The notes: generated by a model from the sequence alone, not told the origin. 35,022 bases of DNA from an uncultured Endozoicomonas sp. (GCA_900299555.1 OODV01000206.1:1-35022); one strand, 5' to 3'; numbered from the stretch's first letter, positions 26,664 through 35,022 are shown. Made by a program: numbers and translations.

Positions 26664-26727
26664 GGACAGTTCGCACAGAACGTTCGGAAAACCGGGAGTG
26701 CTTATGGCACTCCCGTAATATCTGTCC
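26664..26727. promoter_or_regulatory. Nested hairpins between sdaC and sdaA
   Basis: A 9-bp stem, CGGGAGTGC/GCACTCCCG (26693-26701 and 26707-26715, loop TTATG), lies inside an outer GGACAG/CTGTCC pair (26664-26669 and 26722-26727). No T tract follows, so it is not a standard terminator. It could lower read-through into sdaA or protect the sdaC mRNA 3' end. Confidence 0.45.
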
Positions 26728-26868
26728 GGGGCAAATAACGGCACAATAGAACAAGAACTTTTCATACAAAGAATGCCTCTAACGCTATTAGCAATATATG
26801 CCAAAGCACTGAGAGAGCATTCCTGAACTCTTTCTCTGTTCAAACTATCAATAGAGCCCGCAATTACT

Positions 26869-28284
26869 ATGCTCAGTATTTTTGATATTTTCAAAACGGG
26901 CATTGGCCCATCCAGCTCACACACTGTTGGCCCAATGTGGGCAGGACATCGTTTTTTAAATGAGCTTGAAGAAAAAGGCATTCTGGCCAGCATCACTTCA
27001 ATTCGTGTCGGACTTTATGGATCTCTGGCCCTGACAGGCATTGGTCATGGAACTGATAAAGCAACACTTTTAGGGCTGGCAGGCTATCGCCCGGATACCA
27101 TTGATCCGGACGAAGCTGATCAAATTTTCGAAAATATCAAAGCTGATAAAATGCTCCAGCTGGCTGGGCGACACACGATTGAGTTTGATTACGACTCACA
27201 TCTTGTTTTCCATAATGGCGAAACACTGCCTGAGCACCCTAATGGTATGCGGATTTTTGCCTCAGACAGTAATGGTGTCGTGGTGTACTACAAGTCTTAT
27301 CTATCCATTGGCGGTGGTTTTGTTGTCAGCGCTGATGAATTTAATCAGCCTGAGGCCGCTAATGGCTCCGAAGCCACCAGCCCAATCCCCTACCCATTCA
27401 GAACAGCAGCAGAGTTGCTGGATCTGTGCAATGAGTACAATTTAACCATCGCTCAACTCAACATTGAGAATGAGGTTGCACGTCACAATGGGGATATAGA
27501 ACTGGTTAACACAAAAATTGATGCCATCTGGGAAGTAATGCACGCCTGTATAGAACGAGGCCTGCGTATGGAAGGAACGCTTCCTGTCAGTGGTCTCAAG
27601 CGTCGTTCAGCAGACTTGCACAGAAAACTGACCAGCAACCCTGAAGCCATGTTGATGGATCACTTTGCCATCATGGACTGGGTAACCCTGTTTGCCATGG
27701 CTGTCAATGAAGAAAATGCCTGTGGTGGTCGTGTGGTCACTGCCCCCACCAATGGTGCTGCGGGTGTTATTCCAGCTACGCTGGCTTATTACACCCGGTT
27801 TATTTCCAGAAATAACCAGCAGGGAATTCGTGACTTTATTGCTACTGCTGCAGCTATCGGCTCACTGATTAAGATGAATGCATCCATTTCTGGTGCTGAA
27901 GCAGGCTGTCAGGCTGAAGTGGGCTCTGCCTGTTCAATGGCAGCAGCTGCTTTGGCCGCCGTTCAGGGTGCAACCATGGAACAGGTTGAAAATGCTGCAG
28001 AGATTGGTATGGAACACCACCTCGGAATGACCTGTGACCCAATTGCCGGGCTGGTGCAGATTCCGTGCATTGAGCGCAACGGCATGGCGGCCATCAAGGC
28101 CATCACAGCATCCCGCCTGGCCATGCGTGGTGATGGTGATCACGCAGTTTCCCTGGATAGCTGCATTGAAACCATGTACCGCACAGGTTTGGATCTTCAG
28201 GCAAAATATCGAGAGACATCACTGGGTGGGCTGGCAGTTTATGCCAAAGCTCAGCCTATAAAGCTGGTTAAAATGGTATCTTAA
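26869..28284 (+). CDS. sdaA: L-serine ammonia-lyase, iron-sulfur, single chain
   Basis: A 471-residue L-serine dehydratase (E. coli SdaA is 454) converting serine to pyruvate and ammonia. The N-terminal beta domain starts [20 protein letters not shown] with the family [10 protein letters not shown] motif; the C-terminal alpha domain has [13 protein letters not shown] and the three [4Fe-4S] cysteines Cys347 (AGCQAE), Cys389 (MTCDP) and Cys400 (IPCIERN), spaced as in E. coli. The cluster makes it oxygen-sensitive. It lies 231 bp after sdaC. GAG about 13 nt upstream is a weak ribosome binding site. Confidence 0.96.
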   Translation: MLSIFDIFKTGIGPSSSHTVGPMWAGHRFLNELEEKGILASITSIRVGLYGSLALTGIGHGTDKATLLGLAGYRPDTIDPDEADQIFENIKADKMLQLAGRHTIEFDYDSHLVFHNGETLPEHPNGMRIFASDSNGVVVYYKSYLSIGGGFVVSADEFNQPEAANGSEATSPIPYPFRTAAELLDLCNEYNLTIAQLNIENEVARHNGDIELVNTKIDAIWEVMHACIERGLRMEGTLPVSGLKRRSADLHRKLTSNPEAMLMDHFAIMDWVTLFAMAVNEENACGGRVVTAPTNGAAGVIPATLAYYTRFISRNNQQGIRDFIATAAAIGSLIKMNASISGAEAGCQAEVGSACSMAAAALAAVQGATMEQVENAAEIGMEHHLGMTCDPIAGLVQIPCIERNGMAAIKAITASRLAMRGDGDHAVSLDSCIETMYRTGLDLQAKYRETSLGGLAVYAKAQPIKLVKMVS

Positions 28285-28373
28285 ATTGAACCTAACCTCT
28301 CAAACAGCCTCTAAGGTAGACTTTGGAAGAATGAATATAGCGGGCTGATTCTCCTTTTGGAAAAATCGTTTTC

Positions 28374-28395
28374 GAGCAGTTAATTCAAACTGCTC
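28374..28395. promoter_or_regulatory. Hairpin downstream of sdaA
   Basis: A perfect 8-bp stem, GAGCAGTT/AACTGCTC, with loop AATTCA, 89 bp after the sdaA stop and 82 bp before the next gene. There is no T tract, so its role as a terminator is doubtful. Confidence 0.35.
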
Positions 28396-28477
28396 AAAAC
28401 ATTCCTCTCAAAATAGTCCCGTGCATTCTTCTGACTCAGATGCACCATATACATGGCAAAGAGACAGAGGAAGGTTG

Positions 28478-29662
28478 ATGGATACTCCCCCCCCAAACCA
28501 GCAAAGACTGGATACCTCGTTATCATACCCTACTCCCAATACAGTCCGAAAGTCAGTAACCAAGGACTGTCATAGAATTAGTCATTCTGAATGCTCAAAA
28601 AAAATGATCGTTACTGCAGAACAATTAACCTTTCTTACAGGCCAGTATAAAACCACTCATGTAGAGTCAAATACCTGTAAAATTCCAAAGTATGGCAATA
28701 AATTTCCTCTACAAGCCAGGCCATCAGGGAATTTTCATGGAATACTGAATAAAGATGACAACCTTGTTAGACAGTTATTTCATAGTGCTAAAGTATCGGG
28801 AACTGTCTTTAACCCTGATGGCAGCCCTAACAAGAGATTGAAGACCGGTCATAAGTCATCAGCAGGATTCAGTACGCTATGGACTGAACGTAAAGATAAA
28901 ACCCTGGAAAACAATAAAGCTATTTCCCCCCCCAACCAATACCAATTCAATGGCAAACAATTATGTGTTTACTTTTCCCTACCCAAAATAGTTGATACCG
29001 GTACAGGGGAAATTGGCTTAAAGTTAGTGCCCAGTGACTATTTTTCACAGGCCATTGCAAGAAGAAGCTCACAGGGATACAGCAATAATGATATTTCTAC
29101 CGTGAGAGCTGCATATAACTGCGGCTCGATTATGCTCGTAATGACTTCCGACAATAAAGTGGTTTTTGGGCATCGCGGCGGACAACCAATGTTTCCTGCA
29201 GGTTTTATTCTAGGCGCACGTTCACAGATAACCGATGAGTCTATCGCTCCAATTCTGACTGAAATCGGGAAAACAACGACATTTGAAGACCTTGCCCGTG
29301 ACACAGCATTAAAAGAGCGCAGGGAAGAAGTCTATGATGACCAGGGTGAATGGGAAACTGAAATAATAACCTTCGGAGCTATTGGTGAGACACTCTGCTG
29401 GCCCAGTAAACAAGAAGACCGGAGTTTTCAAAAGCCAGTTTTTGTAATTAAGAGCACTGTCTTTATGGAACGTATTCCAGCATCTTCCACAGAGCTGAAC
29501 ACCTTGCGAAACGAGAGAGCACCAAGAGATGTGCACGAGCTTGGTGAGCTACACTTTCTCTCCGAGGATGACTTTAGCAGTGCAAGCAGTGATAACAATT
29601 TTATTGTGGAGCATGGCACATGCTATAAAATGCTATCTCAATTTTTTTCCGAGAAGAACTGA
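28478..29662 (+). CDS. Large hypothetical protein with divergent Nudix-like domain
   Basis: A 394-residue protein I do not recognise as a named family. Numbered from this ATG, about 1-150 is low in hydrophobic residues and rich in Ser, Thr, Asn and Lys. Residues about 215-305 resemble a Nudix fold: CGSIMLVMTSDNKVVFGHRG, PMFPAGFILGA, then GKTTTFE and, 8 residues on, KERREEVYDDQG, which keeps the E-x-x-E-E metal-binding core of the Nudix box but with a one-residue insertion and no leading Arg. An N-terminal region that may regulate or target it is unusual. ATG 28478 is chosen over GTG 28421 because AGAGGAAGG lies just upstream. The gene holds two runs of eight C (28487-28494 and 28926-28933). 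No signal peptide. Product and substrate unknown. Confidence 0.6.
   Translation: MDTPPPNQQRLDTSLSYPTPNTVRKSVTKDCHRISHSECSKKMIVTAEQLTFLTGQYKTTHVESNTCKIPKYGNKFPLQARPSGNFHGILNKDDNLVRQLFHSAKVSGTVFNPDGSPNKRLKTGHKSSAGFSTLWTERKDKTLENNKAISPPNQYQFNGKQLCVYFSLPKIVDTGTGEIGLKLVPSDYFSQAIARRSSQGYSNNDISTVRAAYNCGSIMLVMTSDNKVVFGHRGGQPMFPAGFILGARSQITDESIAPILTEIGKTTTFEDLARDTALKERREEVYDDQGEWETEIITFGAIGETLCWPSKQEDRSFQKPVFVIKSTVFMERIPASSTELNTLRNERAPRDVHELGELHFLSEDDFSSASSDNNFIVEHGTCYKMLSQFFSEKN
28487..28494 (+). repeat. C8 homopolymer tract 1
   Basis: Eight consecutive C residues at codons 4-6 of the Nudix-like gene (encoding Pro-Pro-Pro). Gain or loss of one base would shift the frame almost at the start of the protein. 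Confidence 0.9.
28926..28933 (+). repeat. C8 homopolymer tract 2
   Basis: A second run of eight C in the same gene, in codons for Ser-Pro-Pro, upstream of the Nudix-like domain. Slippage here would remove that domain. Confidence 0.9.
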
Positions 29663-29678
29663 AGTGCATCCTGAAGTG

Positions 29679-29704
29679 AAAGAGCCCTTCATTAAGGGCT
29701 CTTT
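29679..29704. terminator. Bidirectional terminator between Nudix-like gene and htpG
   Basis: A perfect 11-bp stem, AAAGAGCCCTT/AAGGGCTCTTT, with loop CATT and TTTT at the plus-strand end. It sits between two convergent genes, 16 bp after one stop and 9 bp before the other. Confidence 0.88.
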
Positions 29705-29713
29705 TATCAAGTG

Positions 29714-31627
29714 TTAGCCAGCCATCTCCAGCAACAGCTTATTCAAGCGCTGAACATAACTTGCCGGATCATCCAGCTGACCACCCGCAGCCAGACTCGC
29801 CTGATCAAACACCACTCGAGTCAGATCGGCAAAGCGATCTTCATCCGCTTCTTTATCCAGTCGACCAATCAGTGGGTGCTCAGGGTTAATCTCAAAGACA
29901 GGCTTCGATTCCGGCATACTCTGACCTGCGGCCTCCATAATACGGCGCATCTGCATGCCCATATCATTCTGCCCTACCACCAGACAGGCAGGAGAATCGG
30001 TCAGGCGATGAGTAACCCGAACCTCCTCAACATCAGCACCCAGAACATCTTTGATCCGCTTAACCAGATCTTCATTTTCTTTGGCTGCCTCTTCCTGCGC
30101 TTTCTTCTCATCTTCAGAGTCCAGCTTGCCGAGATCCAGGTCACCACGACCAATATCTACAAATGACTTGCCGTCAAACTCGAACAGATGCGACATCAAC
30201 CACTCATCCACACGATCTGAAAGCAGCAGAACTTCCAGCCCTTTCTTGTGGAATACTTCCAGGTGAGGGCTATTGGCTGCCGCTTTAGGAGTCTCTGCCG
30301 TAATGTAGTAGATCTTGTCCTGATCTTCCTTCATACGAGAAACGTAACCTTCCAGCGACTGATCCTGATCAGTTCCAGTGCTTTCGGTTGATGAGAAGCG
30401 CAAGAGTTTAGCAATACGCTCTCGATTGGCATAATCTTCTGCAGGACCTTCTTTGAGAACCTGACCAAACTCTTTCCAAAAACTGGCATACGCTTCAGGC
30501 TCTTTCTTGGCCAGCTTTTCCAGCATATCCAGTACACGTTTGGTCAGCGCTGTCTTCATGCTGTCAACTGCCGGATCTTTCTGCAGGATTTCCCGGGAAA
30601 CGTTCAGAGAAAGATCGTTAGAATCCACCACACCCTTGATAAAGCGCAGATACATAGGCAGGAACTCATCCGCCTGATCCATGATAAACACCCGCTGAAC
30701 ATAGAGCTTCAGCCCTTTCTGCATATCACGGTTATAAAGATCAAATGGCGCTTTGCCTGGAATATAGAGCAAACTATTGTATTCCAGTTTTCCTTCTACC
30801 CGATTATGGCTCCACTTCAGTGGATCGGTGTGGTCATGACTGATGTGCTTGTAAAACTCTTTATACTCATCGTCCGTGATCTCACTTCGGGAACGAGTCC
30901 ACAAAGCCTTAGCGGTATTCACGGTTTCCCATTCAGGCGCTGTTTCCTTAACGTCATTTCCCTCATCATCGCCTGCAGGCATCTCTTCCTTGCGCATCAG
31001 AATAGGCATGGAAATATGATCAGAATATTTACGAATAATATTACGCAGACGCCAGCCATCGGCAAACTCTTCAGCTTCCGGCTTTAAATGCAGGGTAATG
31101 GTGGTACCACGTTTTTCCTTCTCAACAGGCTCAACAGTGAACTCACCAGAGCCATCAGACACCCAGCAAACGCCTGCTTCTGAACCGGCCTTACGGGTCT
31201 CTACAGTAACCTTATCAGCAACAATAAAAGCTGAGTAAAAACCAACACCAAACTGACCAATCAACTGGGAGTCTTTCTTCTGATCGCCTGTCAGGGTACT
31301 CAGGAAGTCCGCAGTCCCTGATTTGGCAATGGTACCGAGGTGTGCGATCACATCTTCACGGTTCATGCCAATGCCGTTATCAGCAATAGTGACGGTCTTG
31401 GCGTCTTTGTCGAAATCCACCCGAATCTCAAGATTTGGATCACTGTCCAGCAGCGCACTATTATGAAGAGCCTCATAGCGCAGTTTATCCGCCGCATCGG
31501 ACGCGTTGGAAATCAACTCCCGCAAAAAAATCTCACGATTGGAATACAAAGAATGGATCATGAGGTGTAAAAGCTGCTTCACCTCAGTTTGAAAGCCCAG
31601 AGTCTCTTTTTTCGCTTCGACCGTCAT
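29714..31627 (-). CDS. htpG: Molecular chaperone HtpG (bacterial Hsp90)
   Basis: A 637-residue chaperone (E. coli HtpG is 624). The N-terminal GHKL ATPase has [28 protein letters not shown] and [11 protein letters not shown]. The middle domain has the catalytic arginine region ([10 protein letters not shown]), and the C-terminal domain dimerises ([10 protein letters not shown]). An acidic stretch ([17 protein letters not shown]) joins middle and C-terminal parts. It refolds or stabilises client proteins under stress. GAGG lies about 6 nt before the ATG and a sigma-32-type promoter is visible upstream. Complete and ordinary. Confidence 0.98.
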   Translation of the reverse strand: MTVEAKKETLGFQTEVKQLLHLMIHSLYSNREIFLRELISNASDAADKLRYEALHNSALLDSDPNLEIRVDFDKDAKTVTIADNGIGMNREDVIAHLGTIAKSGTADFLSTLTGDQKKDSQLIGQFGVGFYSAFIVADKVTVETRKAGSEAGVCWVSDGSGEFTVEPVEKEKRGTTITLHLKPEAEEFADGWRLRNIIRKYSDHISMPILMRKEEMPAGDDEGNDVKETAPEWETVNTAKALWTRSRSEITDDEYKEFYKHISHDHTDPLKWSHNRVEGKLEYNSLLYIPGKAPFDLYNRDMQKGLKLYVQRVFIMDQADEFLPMYLRFIKGVVDSNDLSLNVSREILQKDPAVDSMKTALTKRVLDMLEKLAKKEPEAYASFWKEFGQVLKEGPAEDYANRERIAKLLRFSSTESTGTDQDQSLEGYVSRMKEDQDKIYYITAETPKAAANSPHLEVFHKKGLEVLLLSDRVDEWLMSHLFEFDGKSFVDIGRGDLDLGKLDSEDEKKAQEEAAKENEDLVKRIKDVLGADVEEVRVTHRLTDSPACLVVGQNDMGMQMRRIMEAAGQSMPESKPVFEINPEHPLIGRLDKEADEDRFADLTRVVFDQASLAAGGQLDDPASYVQRLNKLLLEMAG

Positions 31628-31678
31628 TTGAACCTCAATCCCGGTTAATCATCACATTGATTATTTAGATGATATGGA

Positions 31679-31705
31679 GATATGGGCAGAGAATAGAATT
31701 TCAAG
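31679..31705 (-). promoter_or_regulatory. Sigma-32 (heat-shock) promoter of htpG
   Basis: On the minus strand, CTTGAAA (31705-31699) and CCCATAT (31686-31680) are separated by 12 bp, matching the CTTGAAA/CCCCATNT heat-shock consensus well. The -10 element ends about 50 nt before the htpG start codon. Confidence 0.75.
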
Positions 31706-31821
31706 CCTCCAAACAGTCATAAACAGAATATACAGCTCACTCAAGAGTATGAAAATCGCTACAGAGCCTGAAATATCGGCACTTGCACAGTAATATGCAT
31801 AGCTCAAAATTAAGACAAAAA

Positions 31822-32538
31822 TCAGGAAAAATCGTCAGGAAGATTGTAACCGGCCAGTACTTTTAGCACCGTGGAATGGAACTCCCGGCTGTACAGAATC
31901 AACACCACCAGCACTGCTGAAACCATCATAAACTTTGGATCAATAAACCAGCTCAAGGTTGCCAGCGCAAAATAATATGCTCGAAGGCCGAAATTAAAAT
32001 GTTTAGCCGCAAGAGTCATTATAAAACCGGAAGCTTTTGCATAATGGAGCTGCTCGGATGACTTATGTTCAACTTCCCGGTAAAGCGGTGCACTCCCCAT
32101 GACAACACACCCGAAGTTATAGAGTCGCAGGCTCCAGGTGAATTCGAAAAATGAATAGACAAAAATAATCACCATAACCAGCATTTTCAACTCCCATAAC
32201 TCACGGGTTGTGGTACTGACAAAGGGTATGGTTGAAAGAACGCCAACAGCCTCTTCAGATGCAGCAATTCCTGTGATCAAACCCGCCAGAACAAGAATCG
32301 ATGTGGAGGCAAAAAAGCTGACACTGGCTCTGAGACTGCTCAGTAAACTGGTATCAGATGTGCGGTTTTCTCTGGCTATAATGCGGACCATCCAGTCCTG
32401 CCGGTATCGAGCCAGAACACTGGAAAGGCAGACGGCATTGCCAGCTTTATAACTGGCATAACACGTATAACCAATCCAGCTGCTCAACAGTGTTGCCAAA
32501 GCCAGCCAGTCCTGGAAACTACCCGCACTTAAAAACAT
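31822..32538 (-). CDS. DUF599 family inner-membrane protein
   Basis: A 238-residue protein with four or so hydrophobic helices (about 8-30, 80-98, 118-140, 190-225). Motifs such as FEFTWSLRLYNFGCVVMGSAP and AKHFNFGLRAYYFALATLSWF are those of the DUF599 family. ATG at 32536-32538 is preferred over a TTG at 32568; the upstream AAAGG is weak. It is a lone gene in the same direction as htpG, 194 bp upstream of it. Function unknown; no catalytic residues are evident. Confidence 0.82.
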   Translation of the reverse strand: MFLSAGSFQDWLALATLLSSWIGYTCYASYKAGNAVCLSSVLARYRQDWMVRIIARENRTSDTSLLSSLRASVSFFASTSILVLAGLITGIAASEEAVGVLSTIPFVSTTTRELWELKMLVMVIIFVYSFFEFTWSLRLYNFGCVVMGSAPLYREVEHKSSEQLHYAKASGFIMTLAAKHFNFGLRAYYFALATLSWFIDPKFMMVSAVLVVLILYSREFHSTVLKVLAGYNLPDDFS

Positions 32539-32916
32539 TGGAATCTGCCTTTTCCATATTTGTATCAAACTCTTCCCGGACCTTTCGGAAAATCAATGGA
32601 TTTACCGGAAGAATGGCGCAGTTTGCCTGCCGGAGCTGTTTTTATTTCTCATTACTAGGACCGATTACCTAACAGGGTATTCCAGATACAACATTATGAG
32701 TATTAACAGCATTTTTATAATTAAAGGCTGTTTTCATCTGATACCCAATTGATGCAAAATGCACCTCTGATGGCTGTTTAATATAGCCCAGTGCACTATT
32801 CTAGCCTGCAATACCATTTCCGCCTTCTTATATGGAGAGCAATAAAGCCTCGCCAATGAAGGGGAAAGCGACATTATATTTATGCCATTCATTATAGGGT
32901 GGTAGTTGGAGAATCG
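32539..32916. other. Divergent intergenic region
   Basis: About 380 bp between the DUF599 gene and the next plus-strand gene. It is AT-rich, with one AACAGC/GCTGTT inverted repeat (32705-32710 and 32727-32732). No gene or recognised regulatory site. Confidence 0.4.
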
Positions 32917-33321
32917 ATGACGGAAACGCAATATCTATTGGGCTGGACTGTTTACCTGGCAGGAGCAATCGGCGGTCTGCTAAGCCTGTGGTTTATCATC
33001 CGCAAGTGGCATCCCAAACTTAAACGCGCGGTAATGATGACTTTTGCTGCTCTTTTTTTCCTGCCCGGAACCATTTACCCCGAGCAGGATTTCCTCCGCC
33101 CTGCGTTCCTGGTCAGCTTATTTGATGGCTTAAGCCTGGGTGTTGATGCCATGTGGCGCAGTGGTCAGGCCGTTGCTATAACAGCCTGTATTGCTGCTAT
33201 TGTGGGACTATTACTGCCCGTTAGCAAAGCCAGAGCCAAAGTCAGTGACAGCAAAAAAAAGTCACAGAAAGGCAAAAGAACCGATAGCTCTCAACGTCAA
33301 AGAAAAGAGCCCACCTATTAA
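32917..33321 (+). CDS. Small membrane protein with basic C-terminal tail
   Basis: A 134-residue protein I do not recognise with certainty. Three hydrophobic segments (about 8-27, 38-55, 88-104) surround a loop with PGTIYPEQDFLRPAFLVSLFDG; similar small proteins occur as conserved hypotheticals in Pseudomonas relatives. The last 30 residues are very basic (SKKKSQKGKRTDSSQRQRK), likely cytoplasmic. ATG at 32917 has GGAG 6 nt before it (better than an in-frame GTG or ATG upstream at 32899). Probably an inner-membrane protein; role unknown. Confidence 0.7.
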   Translation: MTETQYLLGWTVYLAGAIGGLLSLWFIIRKWHPKLKRAVMMTFAALFFLPGTIYPEQDFLRPAFLVSLFDGLSLGVDAMWRSGQAVAITACIAAIVGLLLPVSKARAKVSDSKKKSQKGKRTDSSQRQRKEPTY

Positions 33322-33708
33322 AAAAACCGTAGGCTCTATTGAAATAAGGTTACTGGCTCAGCTCAAACCAAAGCGTTCGTGGCCAGGCGTAAGAACACGT
33401 GAATACCAATGTCTTTCAAGTTCTTGCAGCGATGTCACGGGGGCTCTGGTTTAAGCCCGGCTGGTGGATCATATAGCCACCTTCCAGCTTCGTTGAACTG
33501 GTTTGATGTAGCACCAACTACACCTGTACCAGTCTGCCTTGTGGAAGACGTCTATACGATCCACTGAGCCTTCAACTTTATGCCAACAGAGCCCAGCAAT
33601 AAGGAAAGTACTTTACTCCACCTTTCTATACACCACCTTCCTATAAAAAGAGCGGAGCCATGTATTTTTCACCTAAAAACATGCAATCTAACGACGACTT
33701 TTAAGCTC
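33322..33708. other. Intergenic stretch with possible non-coding repeat
   Basis: About 390 bp without a supported gene. A segment of 216 bp (33355-33570) is bounded by GGCTCAG and CTGAGCC, suggestive of inverted termini. Short frames on both strands look like random or decayed sequence. A leader for the amidotransferase gene may occupy the right end. Confidence 0.4.
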
Positions 33709-34476
33709 ATGTGTGAACTTCTCGGAATGAGTGCCAACACTCCCACAGACATTGTTTTCAGTTTTAGTGGTCTGATGCAGCGTGGGGGTAAGACAGGGCC
33801 CCATAGCGATGGCTGGGGAATTGCCTTCTATGAAGGTAAAGGGTTGAGGGAGTTTCGCGATCCGAGCCCCAGCTGCGACTCTGAAATCGCTAACCTGGTT
33901 TGTCGCTACCCAATTAAAAGTAACATTGTAGTCAGTCATATTCGGCAGGCCAATGCCGGCAGAATCGCCCTGGAAAACACCCATCCATTCACGCGGGAGC
34001 TATGGGGAAAGTACTGGACTTTTGCACACAATGGTCAGTTAAAAGGCATCAAGAAATTCCCCTTGAAACATTACTTTCCTGTAGGTACTACAGACAGTGA
34101 ACATGCTTTTTGCTGGGTCATGGATCAGATCAGAGAGCGCTTCGCCAGACCACCAAAGCGGTTGAACACATTTCAACGCTTTATCAAGAAGCTCTGTAAC
34201 CAGTTACAGGCGTTGGGGGTATTCAATATGTTATTGACAGACTCTCGTTATCTCTACTGCTATTGCAGCACACGGTTAAACTGGATAACTCGCAGAGCAC
34301 CTTTTGATCAGGCCAGTCTCAAAGATGCCGACATCACTGTCGATTTTGCCAAGGAAACCACCGAGAACGACGTTGTTACCGTGGTTGCCACCGACCCATT
34401 AACAGTTGATGAAACCTGGATCTCAATTCAGCCTGGCGAGATGGTTGTTTTTGACAATGGAGAACTTTGCTCTTAA
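33709..34476 (+). CDS. yafJ: YafJ-like class II glutamine amidotransferase
   Basis: A 255-residue protein, the same length as E. coli YafJ. After removal of Met1 the catalytic nucleophile is Cys2 (MCELLGMSANTPTD). Other class II glutamine amidotransferase motifs are GPHSDGWGIAFYEG (30-43), SHIRQANAGRIALENTHPF, TFAHNGQL and GTTDSEHAF. No synthase domain is attached, so the acceptor of the ammonia is unknown. ATG at 33709 is chosen because the nucleophile must be residue 2; an in-frame ATG at 33580 would bury it. The ribosome binding site is weak. Confidence 0.92.
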   Translation: MCELLGMSANTPTDIVFSFSGLMQRGGKTGPHSDGWGIAFYEGKGLREFRDPSPSCDSEIANLVCRYPIKSNIVVSHIRQANAGRIALENTHPFTRELWGKYWTFAHNGQLKGIKKFPLKHYFPVGTTDSEHAFCWVMDQIRERFARPPKRLNTFQRFIKKLCNQLQALGVFNMLLTDSRYLYCYCSTRLNWITRRAPFDQASLKDADITVDFAKETTENDVVTVVATDPLTVDETWISIQPGEMVVFDNGELCS

Positions 34477-34576
34477 TCAGTTTTTGACAGGCGGAATCTG
34501 CACGAAGCCGTGACCGCCGTTCATCTCCTCCCTCAGGTTCCAATCAGTTAGATCTATTTAACGTGAGTTCGATGGT

Positions 34577-34613
34577 GAAAGATAGGAGAACCCCAGCCAT
34601 TTAGCTATCTTTC
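34577..34613 (+). promoter_or_regulatory. Leader hairpin of the IS transposase
   Basis: GAAAGATAG (34577-34585) and CTATCTTTC (34605-34613) form a perfect 9-bp stem with a 19-nt loop, 36 nt before the GTG start. Such hairpins often limit transposase synthesis from read-through mRNA; here it is only inferred. Confidence 0.45.
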
Positions 34614-34649
34614 AGATACTACGCCAGAGATAGCGAACTGGAGGCTCCC

Positions 34650-35022
34650 GTGTCTATTGTCAGTGTATTCTGTGATGTTGATGATTTCTGCATAACTTTT
34701 GAATCACAATGGCATAGGCAACTCATTTGTAATACCAAAAAAACTCCTGTTTTATCAAAGCTGTCGCTCAGTGAAATAATGACCATCATCATTTATTTCC
34801 ATCAGAGTGCCTTCCGCAATTTCAAGCACTATTACCAGCGACTGATCACACCGCATAAGTCTGATTATTTCCCGAACCTGGTGTCCTATAACCGCTTTGT
34901 AGAACTCATGAAACAGGCATTGATACCACTCACTGTTTATCTCAAGTCTCAGTGCATGGGGCAACCAACGGGCTTGTCATTCATCGATTCTACTCCAATC
35001 GTCGTTTGTGATAATCACCGGA
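34650..35022 (+). CDS. IS982-family transposase, N-terminal part
   Basis: An open frame of 124 codons runs off the right edge. It begins SIVSVFCDVDDFCITF, continues LSLSEIMTIIIYFHQSAFRN, FPNLVSYNRFVELMKQALI and TGLSFIDSTPIVVCDNHR. The DVDDFC opening, the SYNRFVELM block and FIDSTPI with the first catalytic aspartate (of a DDE-type triad) are characteristic of IS982 transposases. Start: GTG at 34650 with GGAG at 34640-34643; no in-frame ATG is available upstream of the conserved N-terminus and a stop lies at 34602-34604. The rest of the gene is outside the window, so intactness cannot be judged. Confidence 0.88.
   Translation, partial: MSIVSVFCDVDDFCITFESQWHRQLICNTKKTPVLSKLSLSEIMTIIIYFHQSAFRNFKHYYQRLITPHKSDYFPNLVSYNRFVELMKQALIPLTVYLKSQCMGQPTGLSFIDSTPIVVCDNHR

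Larger units (their letters stand above)
34559..35022 (+). mobile_element. IS982-family insertion sequence, left part (cut by window edge)
   Basis: The transposase gene below defines it. The left boundary is uncertain: the sequence changes character around AACGTGAGTTCGATGG (34560), but no opposite end is available for comparison. A perfect 9-bp inverted repeat, GAAAGATAG (34577-34585) with CTATCTTTC (34605-34613), lies between this point and the transposase, perhaps insulating it from outside transcription. Confidence 0.5.

Noticed and set aside
33191-33454. An 87-codon frame overlapping the end of the small membrane protein gene
   Set aside because: Most of it is an out-of-frame reading of the basic tail; the rest lies in the non-coding stretch. 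No ribosome binding site.

Overview
The window reads as chromosomal DNA of a marine gammaproteobacterium, most likely of the Endozoicomonas/Hahella group (Oceanospirillales). This rests on gene order and protein character and has not been tested by a database search. From nagZ to fadB (about 4.9-16 kb) the order nagZ, psrA, lexA, sulA, two small conserved hypotheticals, topA, fadA, fadB matches what I recall of Pseudomonas aeruginosa PA3005-PA3014. A second block with sixA, a DUF4389 gene, gpsA, fabA and fabB resembles another Pseudomonas neighbourhood. Almost all of the window is core genome. Accessory material is confined to intergenic repeats, one unusual Nudix-like gene and an IS982-type transposase cut by the right edge.

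Layout. Positions 39-2058 (minus strand) hold a partner-switching module: response regulator-PP2C phosphatase, STAS anti-anti-sigma-type protein and RsbW-like kinase. It is preceded by two tandem YnaI-like MscS channels (2096-4384). A gene-free stretch full of small hairpins (4385-4891) separates these from nagZ, a leaderless L,D-transpeptidase and psrA. lexA-sulA diverge from psrA, with two SOS boxes and two PsrA-like operators in the shared region. Then come two small hypotheticals, topA, a 650-bp gap, and the fadBA beta-oxidation operon. A universal stress protein, a MITE-like hairpin element with CTAG duplications, uup and an MFS transporter follow. The sixA-DUF4389-gpsA group diverges from fabA-fabB. 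sdaC-sdaA (serine uptake and deamination) are next, then the Nudix-like gene with two C8 tracts, htpG, a DUF599 membrane protein, a small membrane protein, a YafJ-type glutamine amidotransferase and the IS fragment.

How the genes work together. The strongest thread is fatty-acid homeostasis. PsrA is a TetR-type acyl-responsive regulator in pseudomonads; here it has two CAAAC-N4-GTTTG-type sites at its own start and one similar palindrome upstream of fadBA, while fabA/fabB for unsaturated fatty-acid synthesis lie 7 kb beyond. lexA-sulA form the SOS unit, with both boxes over a visible promoter. sdaC-sdaA are a serine catabolic pair, with a CRP- or FNR-like site upstream. htpG has a good sigma-32-type promoter.

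I do not see a complete, clearly new defence, secretion or biosynthetic system. The best candidates for something undescribed are the Nudix-like protein with duplicated poly-C tracts, the MITE with its decayed sibling terminus, the chain of hairpins at 4629-4835, and the output of the partner-switching module next to the MscS pair.
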